A stretch of 64,000 nt of DNA. Origin: Bacteroidales bacterium (GTDB lineage: Bacteria; Bacteroidota; Bacteroidia; Bacteroidales; F082). How positions within the stretch are numbered: the first letter of the stretch is position 1; every line of letters begins with the position of its first letter. The stretch lies in assembly GCA_019454985.1 (NCBI GenBank), contig JACFNF010000013.1, positions 1 through 64,000 on the forward strand, written 5' to 3'. The position numbers were made by a program, and so were the translations under genes. Under the pieces are notes generated by a model. It was given only the letters and a program-made list of their open reading frames with translations, made no database searches and was not told the DNA's origin. Below are positions 19,582 through 28,922 of the stretch, piece by piece.

Positions 19582-20193
19582 TTATTTTTGTTGCTCAAAA
19601 AATTTATTGATTAAGGCTAAACCTTTTGGAGTTGATAAGCCTCTCAAGTATGGGATGAGGATGTTATTCAACAGTTCGTCGCTGCTCAGGTGATTGACTG
19701 CAAAGCGGTGTTGGGTATGAATCATCTTAATCATATCCAGAATAAACTGATCCACAATCCTGATGTCCAGCTCTTTTCTAAAAATATCTTCTTTCACGCC
19801 GCGCTCGAGCATTAAATACGAAAGTGAGTTTTGCCTCAGGCTATCCTGATCGTTATAGAGGCACTCGCGGAGTTGCGATTTATACTTCGCAGCATCTTCG
19901 ACAAAGACACGGGGCAAAGAGGCATGAAGCTCTTTTTTTCGCTTAATGATTTCAAAAAGGGCTTCTACAACGTTATCGGCATCTTCAATAATACGCCGAG
20001 TTCCGTCGTTTTCCTGTCGAAGCATTTCACTCAAAGCCTCGATAATTAAAGTATCTTTCTGACCAAAGAACTCGTATAGTGTTCGCTTCGACATGCCAAG
20101 TTCGGCTGCAAGGTAGTCCATCGTGATGTTCCGAATTCCCATCGTCAGAAACAACTCCCCTGCCTTTTGAATGACTTTATTCCGATTATTCAA
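19582..20193 (-). CDS. TetR/AcrR-family transcriptional regulator
   Basis: 203 residues. The N-terminal DNA-binding domain (about 5-55) has a clear TetR helix-turn-helix: GIRNITMDYLAAELGMSKRT followed by LYEFFGQKDTL. The remaining helices form the ligand-binding part, which has no recognisable ligand residues. It is the first gene of the efflux operon and likely represses its own promoter. An inverted repeat in the leader at 20219-20243 is a candidate operator. Confidence 0.9.
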   Translation of the reverse strand: MNNRNKVIQKAGELFLTMGIRNITMDYLAAELGMSKRTLYEFFGQKDTLIIEALSEMLRQENDGTRRIIEDADNVVEALFEIIKRKKELHASLPRVFVEDAAKYKSQLRECLYNDQDSLRQNSLSYLMLERGVKEDIFRKELDIRIVDQFILDMIKMIHTQHRFAVNHLSSDELLNNILIPYLRGLSTPKGLALINKFFEQQK

Positions 20194-20209
20194 GGTTGAA
20201 AATTTTTTA

Positions 20210-20243
20210 CAAAACTACAAAACTTTTTTCGTTTAAAAGTTTT
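20210..20243 (-). promoter_or_regulatory. Candidate promoter and operator of the efflux operon
   Basis: A minus-strand -7 box TAGTTTTG (20217-20210) lies 17 bases before the tetR-like start. Directly upstream is the inverted repeat aaaactttt (20219-20227) / aaaagtttt (20235-20243) with a 7-base spacer. Position and symmetry suit a TetR operator, but the DNA is AT-rich, which raises the chance of coincidence. Confidence 0.4.
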
Positions 20244-20385
20244 AAGAACAAAATATTTTTCAAAATAGTTCGGTTTAAAATCCGAGTTTACCTTCAGGAA
20301 AAGGCAAACATGTTCATTTTCAGCCATTTTCTCAAACTTTAATGCCTTTCCCTTGATAAAAAGAAATAAAGAGCTGATTTGGCCT

Positions 20386-20467
20386 TATCTTTGTCCATTG
20401 CCTATCACCCACTACGGAGGTGAGATGGGCTTTATCATTATTTTTGCATCGCTTTTTTGCTTCAGCT
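20386..20467 (+). promoter_or_regulatory. -7 box TATCTTTG and leader of the GWxTD gene
   Basis: TATCTTTG at 20386-20393, 75 bases before the start at 20468. The leader can form nested pairs: ccat (20395-20398) with atgg (20425-20428), and tcacc (20405-20409) with ggtga (20419-20423). A second TAnnTTTG (TATTTTTG, 20439-20446) lies closer to the start. No known riboswitch is recognised. Confidence 0.35.
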
Positions 20468-21937
20468 ATGAAAAAATTATTTGTTCTAATTTCTTTTTTG
20501 GTGGCTTCACTCACCGTTGTGGGTCAGGAAAAGGCGCTTACGGGTTATCTATCGTATGCCACCTTTGATGTACCCGGCGGGCAACCTTATGTGGAAACCT
20601 ATCTGGCCGTGGAAGCTTCGAGTGTGGTTTTTGCTAAGATTTCTGGTTCAGCTTATCAGGCTTCGGTAGGTGTAACATTTATCTTCATGCAGGAGGATTC
20701 GGTGCGCAGTTATGCAAAATATGAGCTCAAAAGCCCCATTGTAGCTGATCCGGCTAAAGCCTTGTTCGGCATCGTTGACCAGCAACGTTTCTCACTACCG
20801 GATGGCACTTACACGCTTTCGGTTGAACTGACTGACCTGAATAACCCCACAGCCATTCCATTTGTTGCAAAGGAAGAGATTGTACTTAGTTTTGATCGGG
20901 ACAGTGTCCAGCTTTCAGCTATCCAACTCATTGAAAGCTATCGCCCTACGCAAACCGAAAGTGTGATTACAAAAAATGGCTTCGACCTCATTCCCTTGGT
21001 TTATGCCTATTATCCGGCCACGGACAGCGTGTTGCATTATTATGCCGAGGTATATAACAGTGCAAAGGTTTTTGGGGAAGGCAATAAATTCCTGTTAACT
21101 TATTACATCGAATCTTTTGAGAATCAGAGCAAGATGGGCGACTACATCTATCGCCGACGCACCGAATCCCGTCCGGTCAATGTTTTGCTGAACAGCATTG
21201 ACATTACCAATCTGCCATCGGGTAATTACAACTTGGTGGTGGAAGTTCGGGATCAGCAAAACCATCTTGTTGCACAGAATAGGGTGTTTTTTCAACGAAG
21301 CAACCCTAAAGTTCAGTACAACCTGAAAGACATCGCCTCGGTGAATGTGGAAGCCACGTTCATGGGGAAAATCAATAATATGGACACTTTAATCATGATG
21401 CTGCGGTGCATTGCCCCTATCTCAACTGAAGCTGACCGCGATTATGCCGCCAACCTGTCGAAGACTACCGACAAAAAGACAATGCAGCAGTTTTTGTTTA
21501 ATTTCTGGCAAAAACGCAATGCCGCCGATCCCCGTCAGGCCTGGCTTAATTATTACGAAGAAGTTAAAAAAGTGAACGCTTCCTTTAAAGCATTGAATTT
21601 TCAAGGCTACGAAACTGACCGCGGAAGGGTTTACCTGCAGTATGGCCCCCCAAATCACATCGTTGAGGCATATAATGAGCCATCGGGATATCCGTACGAA
21701 ATCTGGCATTATTACACTTTAGGAACTCAGCGAAACAAACGTTTTGTGTTTGTTACCAAAAATTTGGTGACCAATTATTTCGTTTTGGTTCATTCCGATG
21801 CCATTGGCGAACTGGCCAATTATCGCTGGGAATATGATGTTTACGGGCGAGCCAATACCACCGAAAGTGTTGATGAAACCCACACTGGCGATCATTTTGG
21901 TAACCGGGCATTTGATTTTTACCGCAATCCGCGTTAG
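20468..21937 (+). CDS. GWxTD domain-containing exported protein
   Basis: 489 residues from the ATG at 20468. The frame opens at 20420, but only this start gives a signal peptide (MKKLFVLISFLVASLTVVGQ). Residues up to about 330 look like beta-rich extracellular-type domains. The C-terminal 140 residues carry the GWxTD domain (FNFWQKRNAADPRQAWLNYY, then ETDRGRVYLQYGPPNHI and YEIWHYY), a domain of unknown function common in Bacteroidota and Acidobacteriota. It is followed after 57 bases by the acyltransferase gene. The periplasmic or surface location is likely and the role is unknown. Confidence 0.8.
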   Translation: MKKLFVLISFLVASLTVVGQEKALTGYLSYATFDVPGGQPYVETYLAVEASSVVFAKISGSAYQASVGVTFIFMQEDSVRSYAKYELKSPIVADPAKALFGIVDQQRFSLPDGTYTLSVELTDLNNPTAIPFVAKEEIVLSFDRDSVQLSAIQLIESYRPTQTESVITKNGFDLIPLVYAYYPATDSVLHYYAEVYNSAKVFGEGNKFLLTYYIESFENQSKMGDYIYRRRTESRPVNVLLNSIDITNLPSGNYNLVVEVRDQQNHLVAQNRVFFQRSNPKVQYNLKDIASVNVEATFMGKINNMDTLIMMLRCIAPISTEADRDYAANLSKTTDKKTMQQFLFNFWQKRNAADPRQAWLNYYEEVKKVNASFKALNFQGYETDRGRVYLQYGPPNHIVEAYNEPSGYPYEIWHYYTLGTQRNKRFVFVTKNLVTNYFVLVHSDAIGELANYRWEYDVYGRANTTESVDETHTGDHFGNRAFDFYRNPR

Positions 21938-21994
21938 AGAAACCGGTCAAGTCCTGAAAATACATAAACAACAATACAGAACTGTATTTCTTTT

Positions 21995-22879
21995 ATGATT
22001 GAACGGGTCGGATTTTTTTTTGTGGTTCATTTTTTCAGGCTATTGTCTTTTATGCCCGAATTTCTGATTTACCGACTTTCCGACTTTGTTTTTTTTCTTC
22101 TCTATCATGTCTTGCGCTACCGGCGTAGTACAGTTTACCGCAACCTCCAAAACAGTTTTCCTGACAAAAGCCCACAATGGCTGAAAGGAGTTCAGAAAAA
22201 ATTTTACCGTAATCTTGCCGACACGGCTTTGGAGAGCATCAGTCTTTTCAATTTTAAACCAAAAAGAATGTTGAGTCGTTTTCATTTTGAAGACGAGGCT
22301 CAGGTAAGCAACTTACTTTCCGAAGGCAGGAGCGTTTTTGTGGCGATGGGCCATTCGGGCAATTGGGAAACCACGGTTCAGGTTTTGGCCTTGAAGTTTA
22401 AAGTGCCGGTAACTGCCATCTACAAAAAGCCATCGGGTAAAATTGCCGACCAACTAATGCAACAGCTTCGCACAGGAGCCGGCATTGTGGATGTTGTGGA
22501 ATCGCAGTCGGCTTACCGGCGTTTAGCCTCGATGGACAAAGCACCCAGACTGATTTTCATCCTCAACGACCAGACTCCCCCCGGAAATCCTTCCGATTAT
22601 TGGACAAGCTTTCTGCATCAGGACACACCCTTTTTTACCGGGCTCGACAAGATGGCACGTGCTTTAGGGCACAGTGTGGTTTTTCTGAATCCCCGACGGC
22701 AGGGGCGCGGATTCTTTCAATTAAGGTTCAGCCTGATTACCCGCGATGGCAGGAATTGCCAGCCGGGTGAAATAAGTGCGCTTTATGTACGTTTGCTTGA
22801 AGAAGCCATTGAACAACAACCCCACAACTGGCTTTGGTCGCATCGGCGCTGGAAACACAAACGCCCAATAAACTCATGA
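21995..22879 (+). CDS. Lysophospholipid/lipid A acyltransferase family protein (LpxL/HtrB-like)
   Basis: 294 residues. An N-terminal hydrophobic helix (about 5-35) is followed by the acyltransferase signature MGHSGNWE (HxxxxxE/W-type catalytic His), then VTAIYKKPSG and the lipid A-type FILNDQTPPGNP. The C-terminal WLWSHRRWK matches the end of HtrB/LpxL proteins. It probably adds a secondary acyl chain to lipid A on the inner membrane. The stop overlaps the ATG of the following glycosyltransferase (ATGA), so the two are translationally coupled and may act on the same envelope lipid. Confidence 0.85.
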   Translation: MIERVGFFFVVHFFRLLSFMPEFLIYRLSDFVFFLLYHVLRYRRSTVYRNLQNSFPDKSPQWLKGVQKKFYRNLADTALESISLFNFKPKRMLSRFHFEDEAQVSNLLSEGRSVFVAMGHSGNWETTVQVLALKFKVPVTAIYKKPSGKIADQLMQQLRTGAGIVDVVESQSAYRRLASMDKAPRLIFILNDQTPPGNPSDYWTSFLHQDTPFFTGLDKMARALGHSVVFLNPRRQGRGFFQLRFSLITRDGRNCQPGEISALYVRLLEEAIEQQPHNWLWSHRRWKHKRPINS

Positions 22880-23898
22880 AGAAACGTATTGCAGTCGTCA
22901 TCCTCAACTACAACGGAAAACGCTTTCTCGAACGTTTTCTGCCTACGGTCATCAGCCATAGCAGCCATCTGGCCGACATCATTGTTGCCGACAACGACAG
23001 CAACGATGGCTCGGTGGAGCTGATGCGCACACAATTTCCGGAAGTCAGGCTCATCATCAACCCATCGAATGACGGCTTTGCCACCGGATACAATATCGCC
23101 CTGAGGCAAATAGAAAGCGAATATTATGTGTTGTTGAACTCCGATATCGAAGTTGGCGAAAACTGGCTGCAGCCCCTACTCGATATGATGGATGCTGATC
23201 CGGAAATTGCTGCCTGCCAGCCTAAAATGCTCTCGTTTGCCGACAAGGCTTATTTTGAATATGCGGGTGCTGCCGGCGGTTTCATTGATAAGTACGGATA
23301 TCCCTTTTGCCGCGGCCGGCTCTTTCAGCACCTCGAAAAAGATGAAGGGCAATATGATTCTCCCCTTGAAGTGTTCTGGGCCAGCGGAGCCTGTATGTTT
23401 GTCAGAGCTGACCTATATCACCAGATGGGAGGCCTCGACGACAGTTTTTTTGCCCACATGGAAGAGATTGACTTCTGCTGGCGGCTCAAAAATGAGGGAT
23501 ACAAGATTATGTATTGCCCCTATTCGGAAGTATATCATATTGGCGGTGGAACCTTACCCAAAAACTCACCTCGCAAAACCTATCTCAACTTTCGCAACAA
23601 TCTGACGATGCTCTATAAAAATCTCCCTTCCTCCTATTTTGCATACGTCATCGTCACCCGCCTATTCTTAGATATAGTGGCAAGTTTCAAATTTTTGGTT
23701 GAAGGAGGCTGGGGCGATTTTTTTGCGGTGATGCGCGCACATGCTCATTTTTACCGGAAACAACGGGTATTAAGGTCGAAACGAAAAAACATCCAGACCA
23801 AGAAAGTGAGCCGTATCTATCAGAAAAATATCGTCATTGAATATTTTTTGCGTCGGCGCGAAACTTTTGATCGTTTAGATCCAAAACGATTCAGTTAG
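22876..23898 (+). CDS. Family 2 glycosyltransferase
   Basis: 340 residues from the ATG at 22876, which overlaps the upstream stop and gives the canonical GT-A opening KKRIAVVILNYNGKRFLE. The nucleotide-binding region continues with IIVADNDSNDGS, NDGFATGYN and the metal-site phrase LLNSDIEVG. The catalytic region has GACMFVRADLYHQMGGLDDSF and HMEEIDFCWRL, as in rhamnosyltransferase-type GT2 enzymes. A possible membrane-associated stretch lies near 270-285. It likely transfers a sugar to an envelope glycan or lipid. It overlaps the convergent aroQ by 4 bases. Confidence 0.88.
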   Translation: MKKRIAVVILNYNGKRFLERFLPTVISHSSHLADIIVADNDSNDGSVELMRTQFPEVRLIINPSNDGFATGYNIALRQIESEYYVLLNSDIEVGENWLQPLLDMMDADPEIAACQPKMLSFADKAYFEYAGAAGGFIDKYGYPFCRGRLFQHLEKDEGQYDSPLEVFWASGACMFVRADLYHQMGGLDDSFFAHMEEIDFCWRLKNEGYKIMYCPYSEVYHIGGGTLPKNSPRKTYLNFRNNLTMLYKNLPSSYFAYVIVTRLFLDIVASFKFLVEGGWGDFFAVMRAHAHFYRKQRVLRSKRKNIQTKKVSRIYQKNIVIEYFLRRRETFDRLDPKRFS

Positions 23899-24317
23899 CG
23901 TATTGTGTTTTCTGTCAGAAATCGCACAGCCATCCGGTATCCCTCGAGGCCAAACCCGCTGACTACTCCCCTGCTGGCCGCCGCAGTGTAGGAATGTTGC
24001 CGATAGTTTTCGCGGGCATGGATATTGGTCAGATGAACCTCAACCACCGGAACCCCGATACTCCTGATAGCATCAGCCAAAGCCACCGAAGTATGAGCAA
24101 AACCGCCGGGATTGAAAACCACTCCTTCATACTGGTTTGAGGCTGCATGCAAGCGATCAATCAAATCGCCTTCGTGGTTGCTCTGAAAATAATCAAGCCC
24201 TGTGAATTGTTCTTGCAACTCATTATAATAATCAGTGAATGAACGTGTTCCATAAATCTCGGGCTGCCGCTTCCCAAGCATATTCAGGTTAGGCCCGTTT
24301 AAAATAAGAATTCTCAT
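23895..24317 (-). CDS. aroQ: Type II 3-dehydroquinate dehydratase
   Basis: 140 residues, the standard length for the dodecameric type II enzyme, which converts 3-dehydroquinate to 3-dehydroshikimate in aromatic amino acid synthesis. Visible features are ILNGPNLNMLGKRQPEIYG with the catalytic Tyr22, the flexible lid following it, NPGGFAHTSVALADA, EVHLTNIHARE and the catalytic-His region YRQHSYTAAASRGVVSGFG. It is convergent with the glycosyltransferase, overlapping its stop by 4 bases. A -7 box lies 15 bases upstream of its start. Confidence 0.95.
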   Translation of the reverse strand: MRILILNGPNLNMLGKRQPEIYGTRSFTDYYNELQEQFTGLDYFQSNHEGDLIDRLHAASNQYEGVVFNPGGFAHTSVALADAIRSIGVPVVEVHLTNIHARENYRQHSYTAAASRGVVSGFGLEGYRMAVRFLTENTIR

Positions 24318-24331
24318 AACCCGTGTTTTTG

Positions 24332-24339
24332 CAAAGGTA
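24332..24339 (-). promoter_or_regulatory. -7 box TACCTTTG of aroQ
   Basis: Minus-strand TAnnTTTG match 15 bases before the aroQ start. No clear -33. Confidence 0.4.
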
Positions 24340-24427
24340 AAATTTTCACTTTTGCCGCAGCATGTTTTTTTCGGCGAAATGCTTACAAGCCCGTCAATAC
24401 AATTTTGATTAATTCACTGAATACAGT

Positions 24428-24985
24428 TTATTGCCCACGCCAAAACTCAAAACTACTAATTTCCGTAAAAAAGCTTGGTTTACTAATTCTGAAAGCGTTG
24501 ACATTCTGAAATTCGCTTGTAACTTTTTCTAAAACATCACCCTTTTCATTAATGACAGCTGAGATTCCACCACTTGAGCACTTCACAATATTACGATTGG
24601 ATTCAATAGCTTTCAAACGGATTATATTTAGGTATTGTCTTATTCCAAAGTAAGAATTATTCATAAAATCTTCACTAGTAAGTAAAAAAATCAAATCGGA
24701 GGACTGCATATTCTCCTGAATAAACAATGAAAATAAAGATTCATAACATAATAAAGGTAATACACTATTGAGCTGGTCTAGTTTGACTGTACAGTTTTTT
24801 TTGCCAAGTTCAAAGAAATAGGGCTTCACTCTCCGCAAACGAAAACAAATCCCGATTGCATCCTTTTCGCCATCAGTGAAACTGAACCATTATTTTTTGC
24901 AATTCTTCAACCAAACCAAAATTCGTTCTTCAACTTTGTTCAAAACTCCAATTTTGAAATCAAAGTTGATAAGGTTTAAAGTAGC
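24428..24985 (-). pseudogene. Decayed carbon-nitrogen hydrolase, Lnt-like C-terminal fragment
   Basis: The longest intact piece (136 residues from a TTG at 24838) contains LPLLCYESLFSLF, then IFLLTSEDFMNNSYFG and LKAIESNRNIVKCSSGGISA. These line up with the apolipoprotein N-acyltransferase segments around the nucleophile Cys (ICYE), TND-W-FG and RAIE-R. The upstream in-frame sequence continues (RLRRVKPYFF, TDGEKDAIG) but meets a TAA at 24890-24892, then about 30 more plausible codons before another stop near 24985. The eight-helix membrane half of Lnt (about 500 residues in total) is absent. A relic is the best reading; a short functional hydrolase is unlikely. Confidence 0.55.
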
Positions 24986-25057
24986 TTACAAGATGGTTTT
25001 CGTTGAAGGGTTACCTTAAAACTTAGCCAAAAGAAAGAGCAAAACAAAGAATCCTTC

Positions 25058-25065
25058 TATATTTG
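25058..25065 (+). promoter_or_regulatory. -7 box TATATTTG of smpB
   Basis: TAnnTTTG match 22 bases before the smpB start at 25088. The -33 element is not evident. Confidence 0.45.
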
Positions 25066-25087
25066 CACCTCCAATTTCAATCCGGGC

Positions 25088-25537
25088 ATGAAAGCGAACA
25101 TCCGCATCAAGAACAAACGGGCCTCATTCGAGTATTTTGTAGTCGAATCGTACACAGCAGGCATTGTGCTCACCGGAACCGAAATCAAAAGTATCCGGCA
25201 GGGAAAAGTCAGCCTAGCCGATTCATACTGCACTTTCAAAGGAATTGAGCTTTTCGTACAAGAAATGCACATCGCCCAATATAATTACGGCACCTACAAC
25301 AACCACGAGCCAAAGCGCGAACGAAAGTTGCTGCTGAACTTTCGGGAGCTAAAAAAACTTTCCACTAAAGTCAAAGAAAAAGGCTTCACCATCATTCCGC
25401 TTGAACTGTTTATTGACGACAACGGTCGTGCAAAGCTCGAAATTGGCTTGGCGCGTGGAAAGCACTTTTACGATAAACGCGAAGACCTCAAAAAGAAAGA
25501 CTCAAAACGCGAAATTGACCGACTAACACGTTACTAA
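25088..25537 (+). CDS. smpB: SsrA-binding protein SmpB
   Basis: 149 residues, full length. SmpB binds tmRNA and brings it to stalled ribosomes for trans-translation. The family signatures are intact: [82 protein letters not shown] and a basic C-terminal tail ([15 protein letters not shown]). A -7 box is 22 bases upstream. The thioredoxin-like gene starts 3 bases after the stop, so the two are co-transcribed. Confidence 0.97.
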   Translation: MKANIRIKNKRASFEYFVVESYTAGIVLTGTEIKSIRQGKVSLADSYCTFKGIELFVQEMHIAQYNYGTYNNHEPKRERKLLLNFRELKKLSTKVKEKGFTIIPLELFIDDNGRAKLEIGLARGKHFYDKREDLKKKDSKREIDRLTRY

Positions 25538-25540
25538 ACC

Positions 25541-26077
25541 ATGAAAAAATCAGCAATCTTTCTACTATTCAGCCTAAATATGTTGGCAACAACCCAACTT
25601 CAGGCGCAGAAAATCAAATGGCTCAGCTTTGAACAAGCAGTCGAAAAATCAAAAAAGAACCCAAAGAAAATCTTTATTGATGCTTATACCGACTGGTGCG
25701 GATGGTGTGTAAAAATGGATCAGAACACCTTTTCCAATGCGGTGATTGCGGCTTATATCAACGAAAACTTCTATCCGGTGAAACTCAATGCCGAACGTAA
25801 GGACACGGTTGTCTTCGCCGGAACGACTTATATCAATCCCAATCCCGACAAAAAACGGAGTTCGCACCAATTGGCGCAGATGTTGCTACAGGGCAGAATG
25901 TCGTATCCGAGTTATGTTTTCATGGGCGATGACTTCCGGGTGCTCACCGTGGTTCCGGGTTATTACCCGCCAAAAGACTTTGAGCCAATTCTGCATTATT
26001 TTGGCGAGGATGCATACAAACTTAAAGATTGGACTTCGTTCCAAAGTACATTCAAAGGAAAGATAAAGGACGATTAA
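25541..26077 (+). CDS. Exported thioredoxin-like protein
   Basis: 178 residues with a signal peptide (1-22, LATTQLQA-Q). A thioredoxin fold of the DUF255/Thioredoxin_7 type follows, with active site WCGWC (C53 and C56) after KIFIDAYTD. MDQNTFSNAVIAAYINENF and the cis-Pro region YPSYVFMG complete the fold. It should act as a periplasmic disulfide oxidoreductase; the partner is unknown. It lies 3 bases after smpB. The DAYTDWCGWC opening resembles SoxW/DsbD-gamma-like family members common in Bacteroidota. Confidence 0.85.
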   Translation: MKKSAIFLLFSLNMLATTQLQAQKIKWLSFEQAVEKSKKNPKKIFIDAYTDWCGWCVKMDQNTFSNAVIAAYINENFYPVKLNAERKDTVVFAGTTYINPNPDKKRSSHQLAQMLLQGRMSYPSYVFMGDDFRVLTVVPGYYPPKDFEPILHYFGEDAYKLKDWTSFQSTFKGKIKDD

Positions 26078-26281
26078 TTGTTTTTCATTCGAACAAACAA
26101 TTACTTTTTCATCCTCACACCCTTCATTTTCGGGTTTAACCGCCTGAGCAATCAACTGAACAAAAGCATTCGAACTCAACGATAAAATTGCAATGGGCTT
26201 TGTCTCATTTCAAATTTTATCAAAAAAGCATTAATTTTACCTGGTTTTTGTTGTTTCATTTAAAACATCTTAAGTAGGTAC

Positions 26282-28909
26282 ATGATCAATCAATCAAACA
26301 AGATTTTTTGTGTCGCAAATCGGATAGACGAGATACAGACAACATTTAATCTGGCTGGTTACAATTCGTCTTTGCTGATTGCCACGCAGTCAACCGATAT
26401 TCTGTCTCTGACGAATGAGATTAAAAGCGAAAAGCCTGATGCAGTCATTTTCGATCTTACTTTTGACAATAGTGTTACAGAGGATTTTTTTATATCAGGC
26501 TACTTTTCTGAAACCCTTCCCATTGTGTTTGTTACAGAAAAGGAAGAAATGCCGCCGAAAGGATCGTTGCTCGTTAACCATCTTACTGACCAGGTCAGCT
26601 CAACGCAGCTTTGGCGTCTTCCTTTGATTGTTGGCAGGTTAATCGAATTGAAAAAATTGCGGTCGCAAAACCAACAATTACTCCAAAAAGATGAAGACAA
26701 TCAGGATCTCATTCGTGCCTTGGTTGAAAATGCACCTTTTGGCGTGGTCAGTTTTGATATGGAGGGGAAAATCGGCCTCTACAACAAGTTGTTTGTCAAG
26801 ATAACCGGACTATCTCCCGATCAGAATTATGCCGGCACCGATGTGAAGCCTTTGTTTTATAAGACAACAGATTCGCTTCTGCATGAAGTTCTCCAGGGTA
26901 ATGTTAAAGTGTTCTCGTGCAAAGCCACAATCCCGGAACCCGAAAACAAAGCTGATATTCAAATCACGGCTGCTCCATTCCGCAATAAAAATGGCCAGAT
27001 TGTTGGCGGAACTTTCGTGCTGCGCGATCTGACTGCCCAAAAATTGGCTGAACGACAAAAAAAAGAGGCCGATGAGCGTTTCTCGAAGACTTTCTCGGCA
27101 AGCCCACTCGCCATGGTCATCATCGAAGCCGACAACAGAAAGATAGTCGAAGTGAACCAAGCCTGGAGCGACCTCACCGGACACAGCCGCGAAGAATCCG
27201 TCGGGCAATCAATCATTGATCTCCATCTCATTGACGATGAGATATTTGGTGTAATCGAAGAAATAATAAGACAGGAAGGCCGCCTGTCCGAAATGCGACT
27301 GAATATTCAAACAAAACAAGGTGAAAAGCTGACCACATTAGCCACTATCATTTTTTTCGAAACAAATGAAAAAAGAGTTGCGCTGCTCACCCTTGTTGAC
27401 ATCACCCAGCGCCTTCGTGAAAACGAGCAAATTTTGATTCTTTCGCATGCCATCCAACAAATGCCGCTTGCGGTTCTCACAGTCGAGTTAGATGGAAGTA
27501 TCCGATACACCAATCCACAGGCAAACCTGCTGCTTGGATATTCGGTTGACGAACTGATGACTCAAAAAATCAACTGGCTGCAGCAAACAACCGGCTCAAA
27601 ATCCCATCAGGATATTTACGATCAGATCTATCAAGGGAAAATCTGGAGTGGCGAAATCCAGCAAAAGCGCAAAAGCGGCGAATTAGTCTGGGTTTATTTA
27701 ACCATCGTTCCCATCAAGGATGAAAATGAAAATATCATCCGATTTGTATTGATCGAAGAAAATATTTCGCAAAAGAAGAAAATTGAAAAAACATTAGAAC
27801 AAAATAGATTGCGCTATAAACAGATGTTCATGAACAATCCTATTCCGATGTATGTTTTCAACACTAAAACACTGAATATCAGGGAAGTGAATCAAAAAGC
27901 ATGTGAAGAGTACGGCTACACGGAAGAAGAGTTTTTAAAGCTCAATTTACACCAGATTTTGGCTGAAGATTCAGTTGGAAAAGATGCACTTTACTTTAAC
28001 ATTGAAAATGACTTTCAAGATACCGGGCTCTACAACGGCATCCTCAGTCAGCATCGCCACAAAGATGGTAGTGTAGTGGATGTACGGGTCAATATTTTTT
28101 CCGTTCTGGCCGATGAAGACGATCATTTGCGGATGGTCATCGCACAGAATATTACCGATCAGCTCAGAACACACAGGCTATTGGAAGAAGCCATTGCAAA
28201 GGCAGAAGAAAGCAACAGACTTAAAACCAACTTCCTGAATAATATCTCGCACGAAATACGTACTCCTTTAAACGGAATTCTTGGGGTAACAACTCTGTTG
28301 AGTGATCCCGATTTGGAAAAAGATGAAATTCCCGATCTGCTCGAAATCATCGAAATCAGCACAGCACGGCTCACCCAAACCATTACCGACATCATGGATG
28401 TTTCATTGCTAAGTTCGGGTTTGATGGAAGTGCATCCTAAACCAATCTCTGTCAGAAATCTGATAGAAAAAACAAAGTCCACCTTTGAGCTCGAATGCGT
28501 CCATAAAGGTCTGAGTATTAATGTAACTTGCCCGGATAATCATGAAGATATCAGCTTGCTTCTCGATCCCGAACTGACGGTAAAAGCGCTCGACCATTTA
28601 ATGCGCAATGCCATTAAATATACCTCTTCAGGCGGTATAGAGCTTGGCGCGGAATTGAAGGGAAACATCGTCCGAATTTTTGTGAAAGATACCGGCATCG
28701 GCATCAGCAAAGAGAATATCGGAAAAGTACTTCAATATTTCCAACAAGAAGACGACCGATATGCGCGAGCCTATGAAGGCAACGGGTTGGGGCTTTCTAT
28801 CGTCAACGGAATGACCCAACTGATGGGTGGTGAACTCAGCATTGAATCGGAAAAAGGCAAAGGCTCGGTCTTCAGCATGTGTTTTCCCAGAAATAACTCT
28901 AACTCATGA
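26282..28909 (+). CDS. Multi-PAS sensor histidine kinase with N-terminal pseudo-receiver
   Basis: 875 residues without transmembrane segments, so a cytoplasmic sensor. Residues 1-125 resemble a receiver fold with D58 at the phospho-acceptor place (AVIFDLTF), but the acidic pair and the conserved Lys are missing. Four PAS domains follow (about 148-255, 264-380, 387-500, 512-630). HisKA has H657 in NISHEIRTPLNG. The HATPase has DHLMRNAIKYT, KDTGIGIS and GNGLGLSIV, so the kinase should be active. No Cys or His cluster betrays a cofactor, though PAS domains often bind heme or flavin. A separate response regulator starts 13 bases downstream, and a bacteriohemerythrin after that. Confidence 0.88.
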   Translation: MINQSNKIFCVANRIDEIQTTFNLAGYNSSLLIATQSTDILSLTNEIKSEKPDAVIFDLTFDNSVTEDFFISGYFSETLPIVFVTEKEEMPPKGSLLVNHLTDQVSSTQLWRLPLIVGRLIELKKLRSQNQQLLQKDEDNQDLIRALVENAPFGVVSFDMEGKIGLYNKLFVKITGLSPDQNYAGTDVKPLFYKTTDSLLHEVLQGNVKVFSCKATIPEPENKADIQITAAPFRNKNGQIVGGTFVLRDLTAQKLAERQKKEADERFSKTFSASPLAMVIIEADNRKIVEVNQAWSDLTGHSREESVGQSIIDLHLIDDEIFGVIEEIIRQEGRLSEMRLNIQTKQGEKLTTLATIIFFETNEKRVALLTLVDITQRLRENEQILILSHAIQQMPLAVLTVELDGSIRYTNPQANLLLGYSVDELMTQKINWLQQTTGSKSHQDIYDQIYQGKIWSGEIQQKRKSGELVWVYLTIVPIKDENENIIRFVLIEENISQKKKIEKTLEQNRLRYKQMFMNNPIPMYVFNTKTLNIREVNQKACEEYGYTEEEFLKLNLHQILAEDSVGKDALYFNIENDFQDTGLYNGILSQHRHKDGSVVDVRVNIFSVLADEDDHLRMVIAQNITDQLRTHRLLEEAIAKAEESNRLKTNFLNNISHEIRTPLNGILGVTTLLSDPDLEKDEIPDLLEIIEISTARLTQTITDIMDVSLLSSGLMEVHPKPISVRNLIEKTKSTFELECVHKGLSINVTCPDNHEDISLLLDPELTVKALDHLMRNAIKYTSSGGIELGAELKGNIVRIFVKDTGIGISKENIGKVLQYFQQEDDRYARAYEGNGLGLSIVNGMTQLMGGELSIESEKGKGSVFSMCFPRNNSNS

Positions 28910-28922
28910 ATGATTAAACCAA

